A stretch of 64,000 nucleotides of DNA from PHBD01 sp964578535 (lineage in GTDB: Bacteria > Desulfobacterota > Syntrophia > Syntrophales > PHBD01): NCBI GenBank assembly GCA_964578535.1, contig CAZODI010000012.1, positions 1 through 64,000 of the forward strand, written 5' to 3'. A program made the position numbers and the translations under genes. Below are positions 54,256-62,830 of the stretch, in pieces (the stretch's first letter is position 1; the number at the start of each line of letters is the position of its first letter). The notes beneath the pieces were generated by a model. It was given only the letters and a program-made list of their open reading frames with translations. It was not told where the DNA came from and searched no databases.

Positions 54256-55455
54256 TCAGACCTTGAAGACTCCTCCGTCGTAGACAACGACGTTCTTCCC
54301 TGTTTTCAGCCTGGCCGTCACGGTCTTGTTCTCCGTGTTCACGAGATCCCAGTGGAGGGCCGAATCGTTGAAGCCCAGGGCCTTCTTCTTTTCCCTTGTC
54401 AGTTCCGCCGGGTTTCCCGAGTAGGTGTCCGAATAGGACGACCCGACGGCCACGTGGCAGTTCCCGAAGGCCCCTCCGTGGTTCTCGTCGAAGAGCGTGT
54501 CCGCCATGAAGCGGCCGATCCGGGAGAACCGGCGGTCCGTCAGGGAGAACTCCCCTACCCGGCTCGCCCCCCGGTCCATGGCGAGCTGCTTCCGGACGAA
54601 CTCCGCCCCCGTGGCGGCCTGGATGCCGACGGCCACGCCTTTCCGGAAGGTCAGCCGGACCCCATCCACGTAGTTGCCGCTCCGGTAGGAAGGAAGGTTC
54701 GCGTAATACGTCCCCTCGGTTCCACGCCAGTCCGGAGACAGGAAGACTTCGTAGCTCGGGATGTTGTGCCCCGAAACGCCGGCCCATTTCCTCTGCTCCC
54801 CCGGTACGACCGTCAGATCCATGTTCGCCGACTCGACGCGGAAGGACTTCACGGGCAGGCTGCCCAGCCACGTCTTGATGCGGCCGATTTCCCGGTGGAT
54901 CCAGGACCACTTCCGGACGGGATCCTCCTCGTCGAGCCAGCAGGCCCGGACGATCTCGTTCTCGTAGGTCTTCGGGGTCGTCTTCGCCTGGAGGGCCAGC
55001 TCCTTCGTCGGATACGTGCAGAGGGTCCAGCCGTAGTGCCCCTCCTCTTCCCGGCGATCCAGGATGTCCTTCAGGGACTTGCGGGCCACCAGGACCTTCC
55101 CGATCCGGAGGGGATCGATCTCCTTCAGGTGCGTCAGCGACTCCGGCGCCCGCAGGAAAATCCGTCCATTGACCCGCTCCAGAAGCTCCCTTTCCCCCGG
55201 GGCGATGAAGGTCAGCTGGCGTCCCGATGATTTCTCGAAAAACATCCTCTCCATGCGAAACGTCAGCCCCATCCTCTGGACCGGGGACATCCCGCGATCC
55301 AGGACGCGGGCATACAGAAGCTCGGCCAGAGGCAGTGCCGGCGGGTCATACTGGATCAGGACAAGATCCCCTTTCCGGAATTTCCCTTTCCGGGCGGTTT
55401 CCAATCCCCACAGAAGAACATCCGCATAGCGCTCCAACCGGGTATCCGTCAGCAT
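54256..55455 (-). CDS. M29-family metalloaminopeptidase
   Basis: A 399-residue peptidase of the AmpS/AmpT group. Metal ligands can be matched to the family: E in ATGAEFVRK, E in RVGEFSLTD, H in DENHGGAFGNCH with Y352-type tyrosine in SYSDTY, and the HxD pair in NDSALHWDLV. The N-terminal domain (EIVRACWLDEEDPVRKWSWI) is also typical. GAGGGAAGAGG precedes the ATG at 55455. It removes N-terminal residues from peptides in the cytoplasm. Confidence 0.85.
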   Translation of the reverse strand: MLTDTRLERYADVLLWGLETARKGKFRKGDLVLIQYDPPALPLAELLYARVLDRGMSPVQRMGLTFRMERMFFEKSSGRQLTFIAPGERELLERVNGRIFLRAPESLTHLKEIDPLRIGKVLVARKSLKDILDRREEEGHYGWTLCTYPTKELALQAKTTPKTYENEIVRACWLDEEDPVRKWSWIHREIGRIKTWLGSLPVKSFRVESANMDLTVVPGEQRKWAGVSGHNIPSYEVFLSPDWRGTEGTYYANLPSYRSGNYVDGVRLTFRKGVAVGIQAATGAEFVRKQLAMDRGASRVGEFSLTDRRFSRIGRFMADTLFDENHGGAFGNCHVAVGSSYSDTYSGNPAELTREKKKALGFNDSALHWDLVNTENKTVTARLKTGKNVVVYDGGVFKV

Positions 55456-55592
55456 GTCCTCTTCCCTCCCTCGAAAAGTAGGGGAAAGGTAGCAGAAAAA
55501 GCGGGATTTGGCAAAGAGGACGGGGGGCGGGCAGGCCTTCCCCCGGGGTCGCCAGCGCCAGTGGAGAGAGGCGCGGCGGGACCCGCCGAAAA

Positions 55593-55622
55593 GGGCCAAT
55601 TTTGTGTTGACAAGATTGTCCC
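55593..55622 (+). promoter_or_regulatory. Palindromic operator/promoter region ahead of nrpR
   Basis: GGGCCAAT (55593-55600) and ATTGTCCC (55615-55622) form an inverted repeat (7 of 8) around TTGT-GTTG-ACAA. A TTGACA sits inside it (55607-55612). An NrpR or other repressor site that also covers the -35 box would explain the arrangement, suggesting self-regulation. Confidence 0.45.
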
Positions 55623-55662
55623 TTTCCGTGTAGTTGCGTCGGCAAAGGATGGCCGATTGCCG

Positions 55663-56748
55663 ATGGGTTCCCCTTTCACAAATCCCGCCGATGTCGAGCG
55701 CAAGACCCTGATGATCCTCCGCATTCTCCACGAGGCAGGTCAGTCCGTGGGATCGCGCCTGATTTCCCGGAAGATGCTGGACCGGGGCCTGCCGTCGAGC
55801 GAGCGGGCCGTCCGTTACCACCTGAAACTCATGGATGAGCGCGGATTGACGCGGCTGATCGGCAAACGCGACGGGCGGATCATCACCGACCGGGGCATCG
55901 AGGAGATCGGCCGGGCCAGGGTCCGGGACAAGGTGGGACTGGCCAATTCCCGCATCGAATCCCTGGCGTTCCAGACCACGTTCAAACCGGAAACCGGCCG
56001 GGGACTTCTGCCGGTGAACATCTCGCTCCTGCCGGAGGAGACGTTTCCCGAGGCCGTCCGGATCATGGAGCCGGTATTCGAGGCGGGTTATACCGTCAGC
56101 CGGCGCGTTGCCGTGGCCGGTCCGGGACAGAGGCTGGCGGGACTGCTCGTCCCCGAGGGAAGGGTGGCAATGGCCACGGTATGCAGCATCGTGGTCAACG
56201 GCGTTCTCCTGAAGCACGGCATCCCCATGGACTCCAAGTTCGGCGGCATCCTGCAGGTGAGGAACCGCCACCCCCTCCGGTTCGTGGAGCTGATTTACTA
56301 CTCCGGGTCCTCCCTGGACCCGTCGGAGGTCTTCATCCGGGGAAAGATGACATCCGTCCGGAGCGTCGTGGCCGAGGGAGAGGGAATGCTCCTGGCCAAC
56401 TTCCGGGAGATCCCGGCTGCCTGCCTGCCCCTCATGGAACAGCAGCTCGCCGGGCTTGCCCGGGCGGGCATTGACGGGGTCCTCGTGAAGGGCGAGGTGA
56501 GCGAGCCGGTCTGCCAGACGCCCGTGGAGGTGAACCGGGTCGGCATTGTTCTCATTGGAGGCCTGAACCCGGTCGCCTGCGTGGAGGAAGCGGAACTGGA
56601 CGTGGACAACCGGGCCATGTCCGCCGTCATGGAGTTCGGAGACATGGAGCCGTTCGACCAGGTATTGAAGCGCTGCCGGACCAGGACGGGAGCCAGAAAG
56701 AAAACAGCACGCCGGCGGGCCGGGGAAGGATCGCCGGGGGAAAAATAA
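55663..56748 (+). CDS. nrpR: NrpR-like nitrogen-responsive transcriptional repressor (DUF128)
   Basis: The 361-residue protein has an N-terminal winged helix (SRLISRKMLDRGLPSSERAV, residues about 25-75) and a single DUF128 effector domain that includes VNISLLPEETFPEAVRIME, a cluster GLLVPEGRVAMATVCSIVVN and CVEEAELDVDNRAM. In archaea NrpR binds 2-oxoglutarate through DUF128 and represses glnA/nif genes in nitrogen sufficiency; a bacterial form with one DUF128 is known. The gene sits directly ahead of gdhA, consistent with control of ammonia assimilation. Start chosen at ATG 55663; the open frame runs further upstream without a ribosome-binding site. Confidence 0.85.
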   Translation: MGSPFTNPADVERKTLMILRILHEAGQSVGSRLISRKMLDRGLPSSERAVRYHLKLMDERGLTRLIGKRDGRIITDRGIEEIGRARVRDKVGLANSRIESLAFQTTFKPETGRGLLPVNISLLPEETFPEAVRIMEPVFEAGYTVSRRVAVAGPGQRLAGLLVPEGRVAMATVCSIVVNGVLLKHGIPMDSKFGGILQVRNRHPLRFVELIYYSGSSLDPSEVFIRGKMTSVRSVVAEGEGMLLANFREIPAACLPLMEQQLAGLARAGIDGVLVKGEVSEPVCQTPVEVNRVGIVLIGGLNPVACVEEAELDVDNRAMSAVMEFGDMEPFDQVLKRCRTRTGARKKTARRRAGEGSPGEK

Positions 56749-56779
56749 AAAAAGACCAACAAGAGAAAGGGGTATTGTC

Positions 56780-58135
56780 ATGTCCGTTATTTCAGATGTC
56801 CTTGCCAAGGTGAAGCAGCTTGACCCCGACCAGCCCGAGTTCCACCAGGCCGTGGAAGAGGTCATGGAGACCCTGGAGCCGACGACGAAGCGCCATCCCG
56901 AGTTCGTGAAGGCGAACATCTACGAGCGCATCGTCGAGCCCGAACGCACGATGCTGTTTCGCGTTCCCTGGGTGGACGACAAGGGGAATGTCCGGGTGAA
57001 CCGGGGCTTCCGGGTCCAGTTCAACAACGCCATCGGTCCCTTCAAGGGCGGCCTCCGCTTCCATCCCTCGGTGAACCTGGGAATCATCAAGTTCCTCGGC
57101 TTCGAGCAGATCTTCAAGAATTCCCTGACGACCCTGCCCATGGGCGGCGGCAAGGGCGGCTCCGACTTCGACCCCAAGGGCAAGTCGGACGGCGAGGTCA
57201 TGCGGTTCTGCCAGGCCTTCATGCGGGAGCTCTTCCGCCATGTCGGCGCGGAGACGGACGTCCCCGCCGGCGACATCGGGGTCGGCGGCCGGGAAATCGG
57301 CTACCTCTTCGGATACTACAAGAAGATCCGCAACGAGCATACCGGCGTGCTGACCGGCAAGGCTCTGGAATACGGCGGCAGCCTGGTCCGTCCCGAGGCT
57401 ACCGGGTACGGCACCACCTACTTTGCGGCGGAGATGCTGGCCACCCGCGGCCTGGACTTCAAGGGCAAGATCGTCGCCATCAGCGGCGCCGGCAACGTAG
57501 CCCAGTACGCCGTCGAGAAGGTCAACCAGCTGGGCGGCAAGGTCATCACGCTGTGCGACTCCAGCGCTACCATCGTGGACGAGGCGGGCATCGACCAGAA
57601 CAAGTGCGATTTTGTCATGGAGCTGAAAAACGTCAAGCGCGGCCGGATCAAGGAGTACGCAGACAAGTACAAAACCAGCTGCGTTGAGGGCTCCAGTGTG
57701 TGGGACGTGATCCGGGACCAGGGTTTGAAGGTGGACATCGCCCTGCCCTGCGCCACCCAGAACGAGCTGGACGCCTCCCATGCCGCCGCCCTGGTGAAGA
57801 ACGGCTGCATCTGCGTGGCCGAGGGGGCCAACATGCCCTCCACGCCGGACGCCGTGAAGATCTTCCAGGAGAACAGCATCCTCTACGGACCCGGCAAGGC
57901 AGCCAATGCCGGCGGCGTGGCCACTTCGGGCCTGGAAATGAGCCAGAACAGCCTGAAACTCTCCTGGACCCGGGAAGAGGTGGACCAGCGACTCCTCATC
58001 ATCATGAAGAGCATCCACAAGGCCTGCGTCGAGACCGCCGAGGCCTACGGCCGGAAGGGAGACTACGTGACGGGCGCCAACATCGCCGGATTCACCAAGG
58101 TGGCCCGGGCCATGCTGGCCTTTGGTGTCGTATAA
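56780..58135 (+). CDS. gdhA: Glutamate dehydrogenase (hexameric, NADP type)
   Basis: A 451-residue enzyme with GPFKGGLRFHPSVN, the catalytic PMGGGKGGSDFDPKGKSD (lysine of the K-G-G motif), PAGDIGVGGREIGYLFGYYKK, a Rossmann IVAISGAGNVAQYAVEK and a later AEGANMPST. The length and K125-region motifs match the family that runs 2-oxoglutarate plus ammonia to glutamate with NADPH. A 31-base gap to nrpR shows co-transcription; a strong hairpin follows the stop. Confidence 0.95.
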   Translation: MSVISDVLAKVKQLDPDQPEFHQAVEEVMETLEPTTKRHPEFVKANIYERIVEPERTMLFRVPWVDDKGNVRVNRGFRVQFNNAIGPFKGGLRFHPSVNLGIIKFLGFEQIFKNSLTTLPMGGGKGGSDFDPKGKSDGEVMRFCQAFMRELFRHVGAETDVPAGDIGVGGREIGYLFGYYKKIRNEHTGVLTGKALEYGGSLVRPEATGYGTTYFAAEMLATRGLDFKGKIVAISGAGNVAQYAVEKVNQLGGKVITLCDSSATIVDEAGIDQNKCDFVMELKNVKRGRIKEYADKYKTSCVEGSSVWDVIRDQGLKVDIALPCATQNELDASHAAALVKNGCICVAEGANMPSTPDAVKIFQENSILYGPGKAANAGGVATSGLEMSQNSLKLSWTREEVDQRLLIIMKSIHKACVETAEAYGRKGDYVTGANIAGFTKVARAMLAFGVV

Positions 58136-58163
58136 AACGAAGTCCAAGGTTCCGAACGCGAAA

Positions 58164-58200
58164 GGACGGCCGCGGAATTCCCGCGGCCGTCCCTGTTTTC
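58164..58200 (+). terminator. Terminator of nrpR-gdhA
   Basis: Arms GGACGGCCGCGG (58164-58175) and its complement (58181-58192), a six-base loop and a short T-rich tail CTGTTTTC. Confidence 0.85.
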
Positions 58201-58276
58201 ATGCCTCCACCGGCACCCCGGCATTCGCCGGTTCGCCCCTCTTCTCCGCCGACCCGGGGCCGGCTTCCCGCATCCC

Positions 58277-60868
58277 TCATTCCCGGGCGTATACGATCAG
58301 CTTCTGCGTCACGACGTTCGACATGAGCCGGAGGTTCCGCTCCCGCACGTCGTAGACGCGCACCACTTCCCCGTAGGCGCCGTCCCTGGGGGACAGTTCC
58401 GAGAGGCGGTTGGGAAAGGCCGAGAGCCACGCCGGATTGAAGTAGACGTTCTCCTTTTCGGGATAGATGGCCATATAGAAGATCTCCATCTCCACAAGGT
58501 CCTGGAAGAAATGGGTCCCGAAGGAGAGATCGGGGATCAGGCTTCCGTCCCGGTAGGCGATCTCGGCAATGGCGGTGATGTTGTTGATCTCCGAGAAGGT
58601 CACGGGGACCCCCATGGCCGGCGTCGTCGTTCCCCATCGACCCGGTCCCAGGAGTGCCGTGGGCCTTTCCTCCCGGTTCTCCACGAGCTTGTTGAGCCGG
58701 CCGATGATGCGGGCCACATCGTATTTTTCCGAGAGGGACAATTTTGTATAGCCCTGGGGATCGATGTAGATCACGTGGGAAATGGGCTGCGAGACGCTTC
58801 CGCCCATGAAGTTTCCCTCCTGCCGGATGAGCACCCGCTCCTTCCGGACCCTGGCCGGGATCTCCACCTGGGCCGTCTGCCCCCGCGTCTGGAACGGCCG
58901 GCATTGCAGCAGGTTGACCTGCAGGTTCCCCTGGGCGTTGAAGTTGGCCGTAAACTCAATGTCAACCGGATATTCGTAAACCCTTTCGAGCGTCTTGAGC
59001 ATCCGGGACATGGTATCGGGAAAATCCGTCGTCGAGAGGAGCTCGTCGAAGGTCAGGATCCAGATGTCCGTTTCGGGCCTGCCCAGGGCCCGCAGGCGGT
59101 CCGCAGACTCCATGTCACGGGTGCCCACCAGGTCCAGCCTCGCGTCCAGGCCCTCCTGGACCACCTGCACCAGCGGCAGAGACTGGAAGCGGTTTTCCTC
59201 CAGGTTGAGCACGTCCACATCGTGCTGGGAGAACCGCCGGGCGTCGTCAAGCCCCGAATGGGCCTTCAGAAGGGGATCGTCGAGAGCCACGATCCGCGGA
59301 TAATCGTTTTCCACCCGGTTGACCGCCCGGGTTCCCAGCCCCAGGACCAGACGGAGCATTCCGGCCTTGGGATCGAGGCCCTGTTTCCAGACGAAGGTGT
59401 TGTGGGAAAGACCGACCCCTGCCAGCTCCGGGAAGAAATAATGCTTCCGGTAGGATCCGGACACCCGCTGGACGAGGAGGGCCATCTGCTCGTCCTGCTG
59501 GTCCAGGCCCCGCTGAAGCCGGTAGGTCAGGGCATCGACATTCATGGTGCTGGCGAAGATGCGCCGCACCGCCTCCTCGAAAAGCTCGTAGCGCTGCTCC
59601 GGCGTGCCCTGGTTGGCGCAGAAATAGCTCTCGTACTTGCCCGCGAAGGCATTGCCGAAGGCGTCTTCCAGCAGGCTGCTGGAGCGGACGATGATGGGGG
59701 ACTGGCCGAAATACTCGAGCATCAACTGGAACTGCTCCCGCACCTCCTCCGGGAAAACACCCCGGAGCATGACGTTCCGAAGCTCACCGGCGCACTCGAA
59801 ATAGCCTTCCTTGGTCTTCTGCGCCATCAGGAGCTTCCACCAGCCGTTCTGAACGATGTAGGAGTAAAAGACATCGGATCCGATATAAAAGGAATCATGC
59901 CGTTCCAGCTTGCCGTCCCAGTCGAAGGACCGGTCCTTCCGAAGGACGTTCCGGGCCAGGAGCATGCCGACGGACTTTCCGCCGATGAATCCCGTTCCGA
60001 TAAGGCGTTCGTGGATCTCCAGCAGATCCTCCAGGGTGAAATAATCCCTGGCCAGGGACAGCATGCGCTTCTCCCGCCCGATGAGGACCCGGGAGAGCTG
60101 GTCCACCATGCCGTGTTTCGCTTCCCTTGCCCCGGGGTCCTGTGCCAGTTCGCGGGCCTGCATGAAGATGCGGTCCCAGTAATCCAGGTTCCGCTCGGCA
60201 CCGACGGATCCCTTGTGGGCCAGGAAGGCGAACAGGTTGGTGGCGTCGACGCTGTTCATGATCGGCGTGAAGCGGCCGTTGGTCTGAATGTGGGGAAGGA
60301 ACATGGTGGGCGAATAGCGGTGCCAGGCCTTGAGGGGGTGGACGCACATCTTTCCCTTGTAATTGTAGATGTCCAGGAGCACCTGGGTGGTCTCCCGGAT
60401 GCGGGCGACCGTCTTGAAGGAGTGCCGGCTCCGGAGAATGGCGAAATAGGCGACGGTGTTCAACTCGAAGAGGTACGGGCAGGTGATGACGAAGAAATTG
60501 CCGATCATCAGGTCCGTGGCCCAGGCGTGCAGGAGGTCCGAAAGGCAGTCGAAGACATAGAAAACATCCCGTCCCTCCTTGCGGATGATGTTGTGGACCT
60601 GCGTGGAGAAGGACTCGAACCCCATGTCGGCGTTGAGCTTGTAGATGGTCACCTGGCCCGTGGGCTCCAGGAGCGGCGCATGGCGGGCGAAGCGCATGTA
60701 GACGACCCGCTCGTTGTTCTCGAGGGCTGTCTTGACAAAGGGAAGGACGAAGGAGCGGTAGTCCTCCATGTCGTCCACCTGGAGCACCACATTGTCTCCT
60801 GTCTGGAGGTAGTTGAGGACGTTGTCGAGCCCCTCGATGCCGGTCGAGACCCGGGAAAAGGATACCAT
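58277..60868 (-). CDS. PEP/pyruvate-binding (PPDK N-terminal) protein with degenerate KaiC/RecA-like N-terminus
   Basis: An 863-residue protein from the ATG at 60868. The first 230 residues begin TGIEGLDNVLNYLQTGDNVV, a KaiC/RecA-like opening in which the Walker A GxxGxGK(T/S) is absent (GDNVVLQVDD), then strands ERVVYMRF and VFYVFDCLSDLL. The rest is a PPDK/PEP-synthase ATP-binding domain: FIGGKSVGMLLA, the IIVRSSSLLEDAFGNAFAGK box, and QCRPFQTRGQ at the end of that domain. No swivelling histidine domain or PEP-binding barrel follows, so it cannot carry the full PPDK cycle. Regulatory or phosphotransfer function is likely but unknown. It is divergent from the NifA-like gene. Confidence 0.75.
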   Translation of the reverse strand: MVSFSRVSTGIEGLDNVLNYLQTGDNVVLQVDDMEDYRSFVLPFVKTALENNERVVYMRFARHAPLLEPTGQVTIYKLNADMGFESFSTQVHNIIRKEGRDVFYVFDCLSDLLHAWATDLMIGNFFVITCPYLFELNTVAYFAILRSRHSFKTVARIRETTQVLLDIYNYKGKMCVHPLKAWHRYSPTMFLPHIQTNGRFTPIMNSVDATNLFAFLAHKGSVGAERNLDYWDRIFMQARELAQDPGAREAKHGMVDQLSRVLIGREKRMLSLARDYFTLEDLLEIHERLIGTGFIGGKSVGMLLARNVLRKDRSFDWDGKLERHDSFYIGSDVFYSYIVQNGWWKLLMAQKTKEGYFECAGELRNVMLRGVFPEEVREQFQLMLEYFGQSPIIVRSSSLLEDAFGNAFAGKYESYFCANQGTPEQRYELFEEAVRRIFASTMNVDALTYRLQRGLDQQDEQMALLVQRVSGSYRKHYFFPELAGVGLSHNTFVWKQGLDPKAGMLRLVLGLGTRAVNRVENDYPRIVALDDPLLKAHSGLDDARRFSQHDVDVLNLEENRFQSLPLVQVVQEGLDARLDLVGTRDMESADRLRALGRPETDIWILTFDELLSTTDFPDTMSRMLKTLERVYEYPVDIEFTANFNAQGNLQVNLLQCRPFQTRGQTAQVEIPARVRKERVLIRQEGNFMGGSVSQPISHVIYIDPQGYTKLSLSEKYDVARIIGRLNKLVENREERPTALLGPGRWGTTTPAMGVPVTFSEINNITAIAEIAYRDGSLIPDLSFGTHFFQDLVEMEIFYMAIYPEKENVYFNPAWLSAFPNRLSELSPRDGAYGEVVRVYDVRERNLRLMSNVVTQKLIVYARE

Positions 60869-60981
60869 GGACAGAAACCCCCTTTTCGAAATTGCCGACT
60901 CATTCTTTATCAAATTTCATACCAGAAATGGTTTTCTTCTCCCATTGCCAATTTAAACGAAAATGTATAGAAGGGATTCGT

Positions 60982-60997
60982 TGGCACACTTTTTGTT
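60982..60997 (+). promoter_or_regulatory. Sigma-54-like site upstream of the NifA-like activator gene
   Basis: TGGCACACTTTTTGTT matches the -24/-12 consensus except for the last C of the -12 GC (GT instead). It lies about 60 bases before the GTG start. It might make the activator partly self-regulated. Confidence 0.4.
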
Positions 60998-61053
60998 CAT
61001 TTTTGTCCATTAACAACCGCCGCGGCGGATCCGAGACAACCCGGAGGAACCTT

Positions 61054-62613
61054 GTGAGCACCCATAGTTTCGAAGAACTGGCGGCCCTCCATGCCATCGC
61101 CAAGATCCTGGCCCAGCCCTGGGAGTTGCGGGACCAGCTCGAGCGCGTCCTCAACGAAATGCATGTCCGGCTGGGGATGGAGCGCGGCATGATCTCGCTC
61201 CTCGATCGGGATACCGGCGAGGCGTGGCTGGATGTCGCCCATGGCGTCAATCTCGACGGCCTGGAGATCACCTACCGGATGGGGGAGGGGATCACCGGCA
61301 AGGTGGCCCAGACGGGCCGTCCCATGGCAATCCCCAACCTGGGCAAGGAGGCCCTGTTCCTGGACCGGACGGGAGCCCGGCGATACCTGAACCGGGAAGA
61401 ACTGGCGTTTCTGTGCGTCCCGATCATGTACGACAACCGGGTCGTAGGCATCCTGTCGGCCGACAAGGGCGCCGGCTCCGTGATCGACCTCGATCTCGAG
61501 CTTACCATGCTCACCGCCGTCGCGGAACTGATCGCCAAGGCGGTGCACATCCTGGCGCTGGAAGAGGAGAACCGGCGGCTCCGCCGGATCATCAATCAGG
61601 GACGGTCGCCGTCCGTCGATTTTATAGGACATTCCAAGGGGATGCAGGAAGTCTTCGGGCTCGTCAGCCATGTGGCCGACTCGGGCACAACGGTCCTGAT
61701 CCTGGGGGAGACGGGAACCGGGAAGGAGCTGGTGGCCCGGGCGATCCACATGAACAGTCCCCACGGCAAGGGCCCCCTGGTCCAGGTGAACTGCGCCGCG
61801 ATTCCCGACACCCTCATGGAAAGCGAGCTGTTCGGTCATGAAAAGGGTGCCTTCACGGGGGCGCTTCGCCAGCGTCGGGGCCGCTTCGAGGAGGCCAACA
61901 ACGGCACGATTTTCCTGGACGAGGTATCGGAGCTGTCCGCCGCCGCCCAGGCCAAGCTGCTCCGCGTTCTCCAGGAAAAGCAGTTCCAGCCGCTGGGCTC
62001 GTCCCGGCTGGTTCACACGAACGCCAGGGTTGTCGCGGCCACGAACCGCCGCCTGGAGGAATGCATCGCCACCGGCCAGTTCCGGTCCGACCTGTATTAT
62101 CGCCTGAGCGTCTTCCCCATCCATCTGCCACCGCTTCGCGAGCGGGGCAACGACATCATTCTCCTGGCCGACCATTTCGTACTCAAGTATTCGCACGAAC
62201 TGGGAAAACCGGTCAAACGGATCTCCACGGCCGTGGTCGAGGCCTTCCTGAGCCACACCTGGCCGGGCAATGTCCGCGAACTGGAAAACTGCATCGAGCG
62301 GGCCGTCCTGCTCGCGGAGGGGGATTCCATTGAAATCGTGCATCTTCCCCCTTCCCTGCAGATCAAGACCCGGACCTGTGAAAAGAAGGACTCGGGACGG
62401 CTCAGCTCCGTCGTCGAGGCCCAGGAACGGACGCTGATCATCGACGCCCTGAAGGAGACCCGGGGCAACCAGAGCCAGGCAGCGCGGCTCCTGGGAACGA
62501 CGAAGCGGATCATCCAGTACAAGATCCAGAAGCTGGGCATCGACCCCCGGAAATACCGGCAGAAGGGGCGCGGACCGGACCGCCCGGGTCAGGACGTCCA
62601 GGAGGTGGCGTGA
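61054..62613 (+). CDS. NifA-like sigma-54-dependent activator (GAF-AAA-Fis)
   Basis: The 519-residue protein starts at GTG 61054, with GGAGG six bases upstream. A GAF domain spans about 15-165, followed by a sigma-54 AAA+ domain with Walker A ILGETGTGKELVA, the EKGAFTGALRQRRGRFE loop that contacts sigma-54, GTIFLDEV and the WPGNVRELEN box. The C-terminal Fis HTH is RGNQSQAARLLGTTKRIIQ. This is the NifA architecture; the absence of the Cys motif between AAA and HTH means it is not the oxygen-sensing alpha-proteobacterial form. Followed by a sigma-54 promoter before the glutamate synthase genes, which are the likely target. Confidence 0.9.
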   Translation: MSTHSFEELAALHAIAKILAQPWELRDQLERVLNEMHVRLGMERGMISLLDRDTGEAWLDVAHGVNLDGLEITYRMGEGITGKVAQTGRPMAIPNLGKEALFLDRTGARRYLNREELAFLCVPIMYDNRVVGILSADKGAGSVIDLDLELTMLTAVAELIAKAVHILALEEENRRLRRIINQGRSPSVDFIGHSKGMQEVFGLVSHVADSGTTVLILGETGTGKELVARAIHMNSPHGKGPLVQVNCAAIPDTLMESELFGHEKGAFTGALRQRRGRFEEANNGTIFLDEVSELSAAAQAKLLRVLQEKQFQPLGSSRLVHTNARVVAATNRRLEECIATGQFRSDLYYRLSVFPIHLPPLRERGNDIILLADHFVLKYSHELGKPVKRISTAVVEAFLSHTWPGNVRELENCIERAVLLAEGDSIEIVHLPPSLQIKTRTCEKKDSGRLSSVVEAQERTLIIDALKETRGNQSQAARLLGTTKRIIQYKIQKLGIDPRKYRQKGRGPDRPGQDVQEVA

Positions 62614-62655
62614 CGGATGTCCGGCGGGATCGGAAACAACAATTTTGTATTTTCA

Positions 62656-62682
62656 GGCACACAGAAAAGACATTTTTGTGCC
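62656..62682 (+). promoter_or_regulatory. Palindrome at enhancer distance upstream of the sigma-54 promoter
   Basis: GGCACA (62656-62661) and TGTGCC (62677-62682) with a 15-base spacer; the flanks extend the match. Its centre is about 90 bases before the -24 element, the usual distance for an activator site. It resembles neither the classical NifA TGT-N10-ACA spacing nor the NtrC site exactly. Confidence 0.5.
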
Positions 62683-62757
62683 AGGACGCGCAAAGCCCGC
62701 AATGGTCCGTCTGCGGCGAATCCCATGTCCGCGCATGTCTTCATCCGCCGGCCATGG

Positions 62758-62773
62758 TGGCACATTTTTCGCT
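62758..62773 (+). promoter_or_regulatory. Sigma-54 promoter of the glutamate synthase genes
   Basis: TGGCACATTTTTCGCT fits the -24/-12 consensus (TGGCAC...T.GC) with the GG and GC ten bases apart. The start codon at 62831 follows about 50 bases after the expected start site. Confidence 0.75.
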
Positions 62774-62830
62774 TTTAAGCAGGGACTGTTTGACGCCCTG
62801 CGGCGTGAATCGTTTTTGAAAGGATTTGTC

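Noticed and set aside
61054..62613. Naming the sigma-54 activator nifA
   Set aside because: The architecture is NifA-like but no nif structural genes are present, and the nearest sigma-54 promoter precedes glutamate synthase, so no gene symbol was given.
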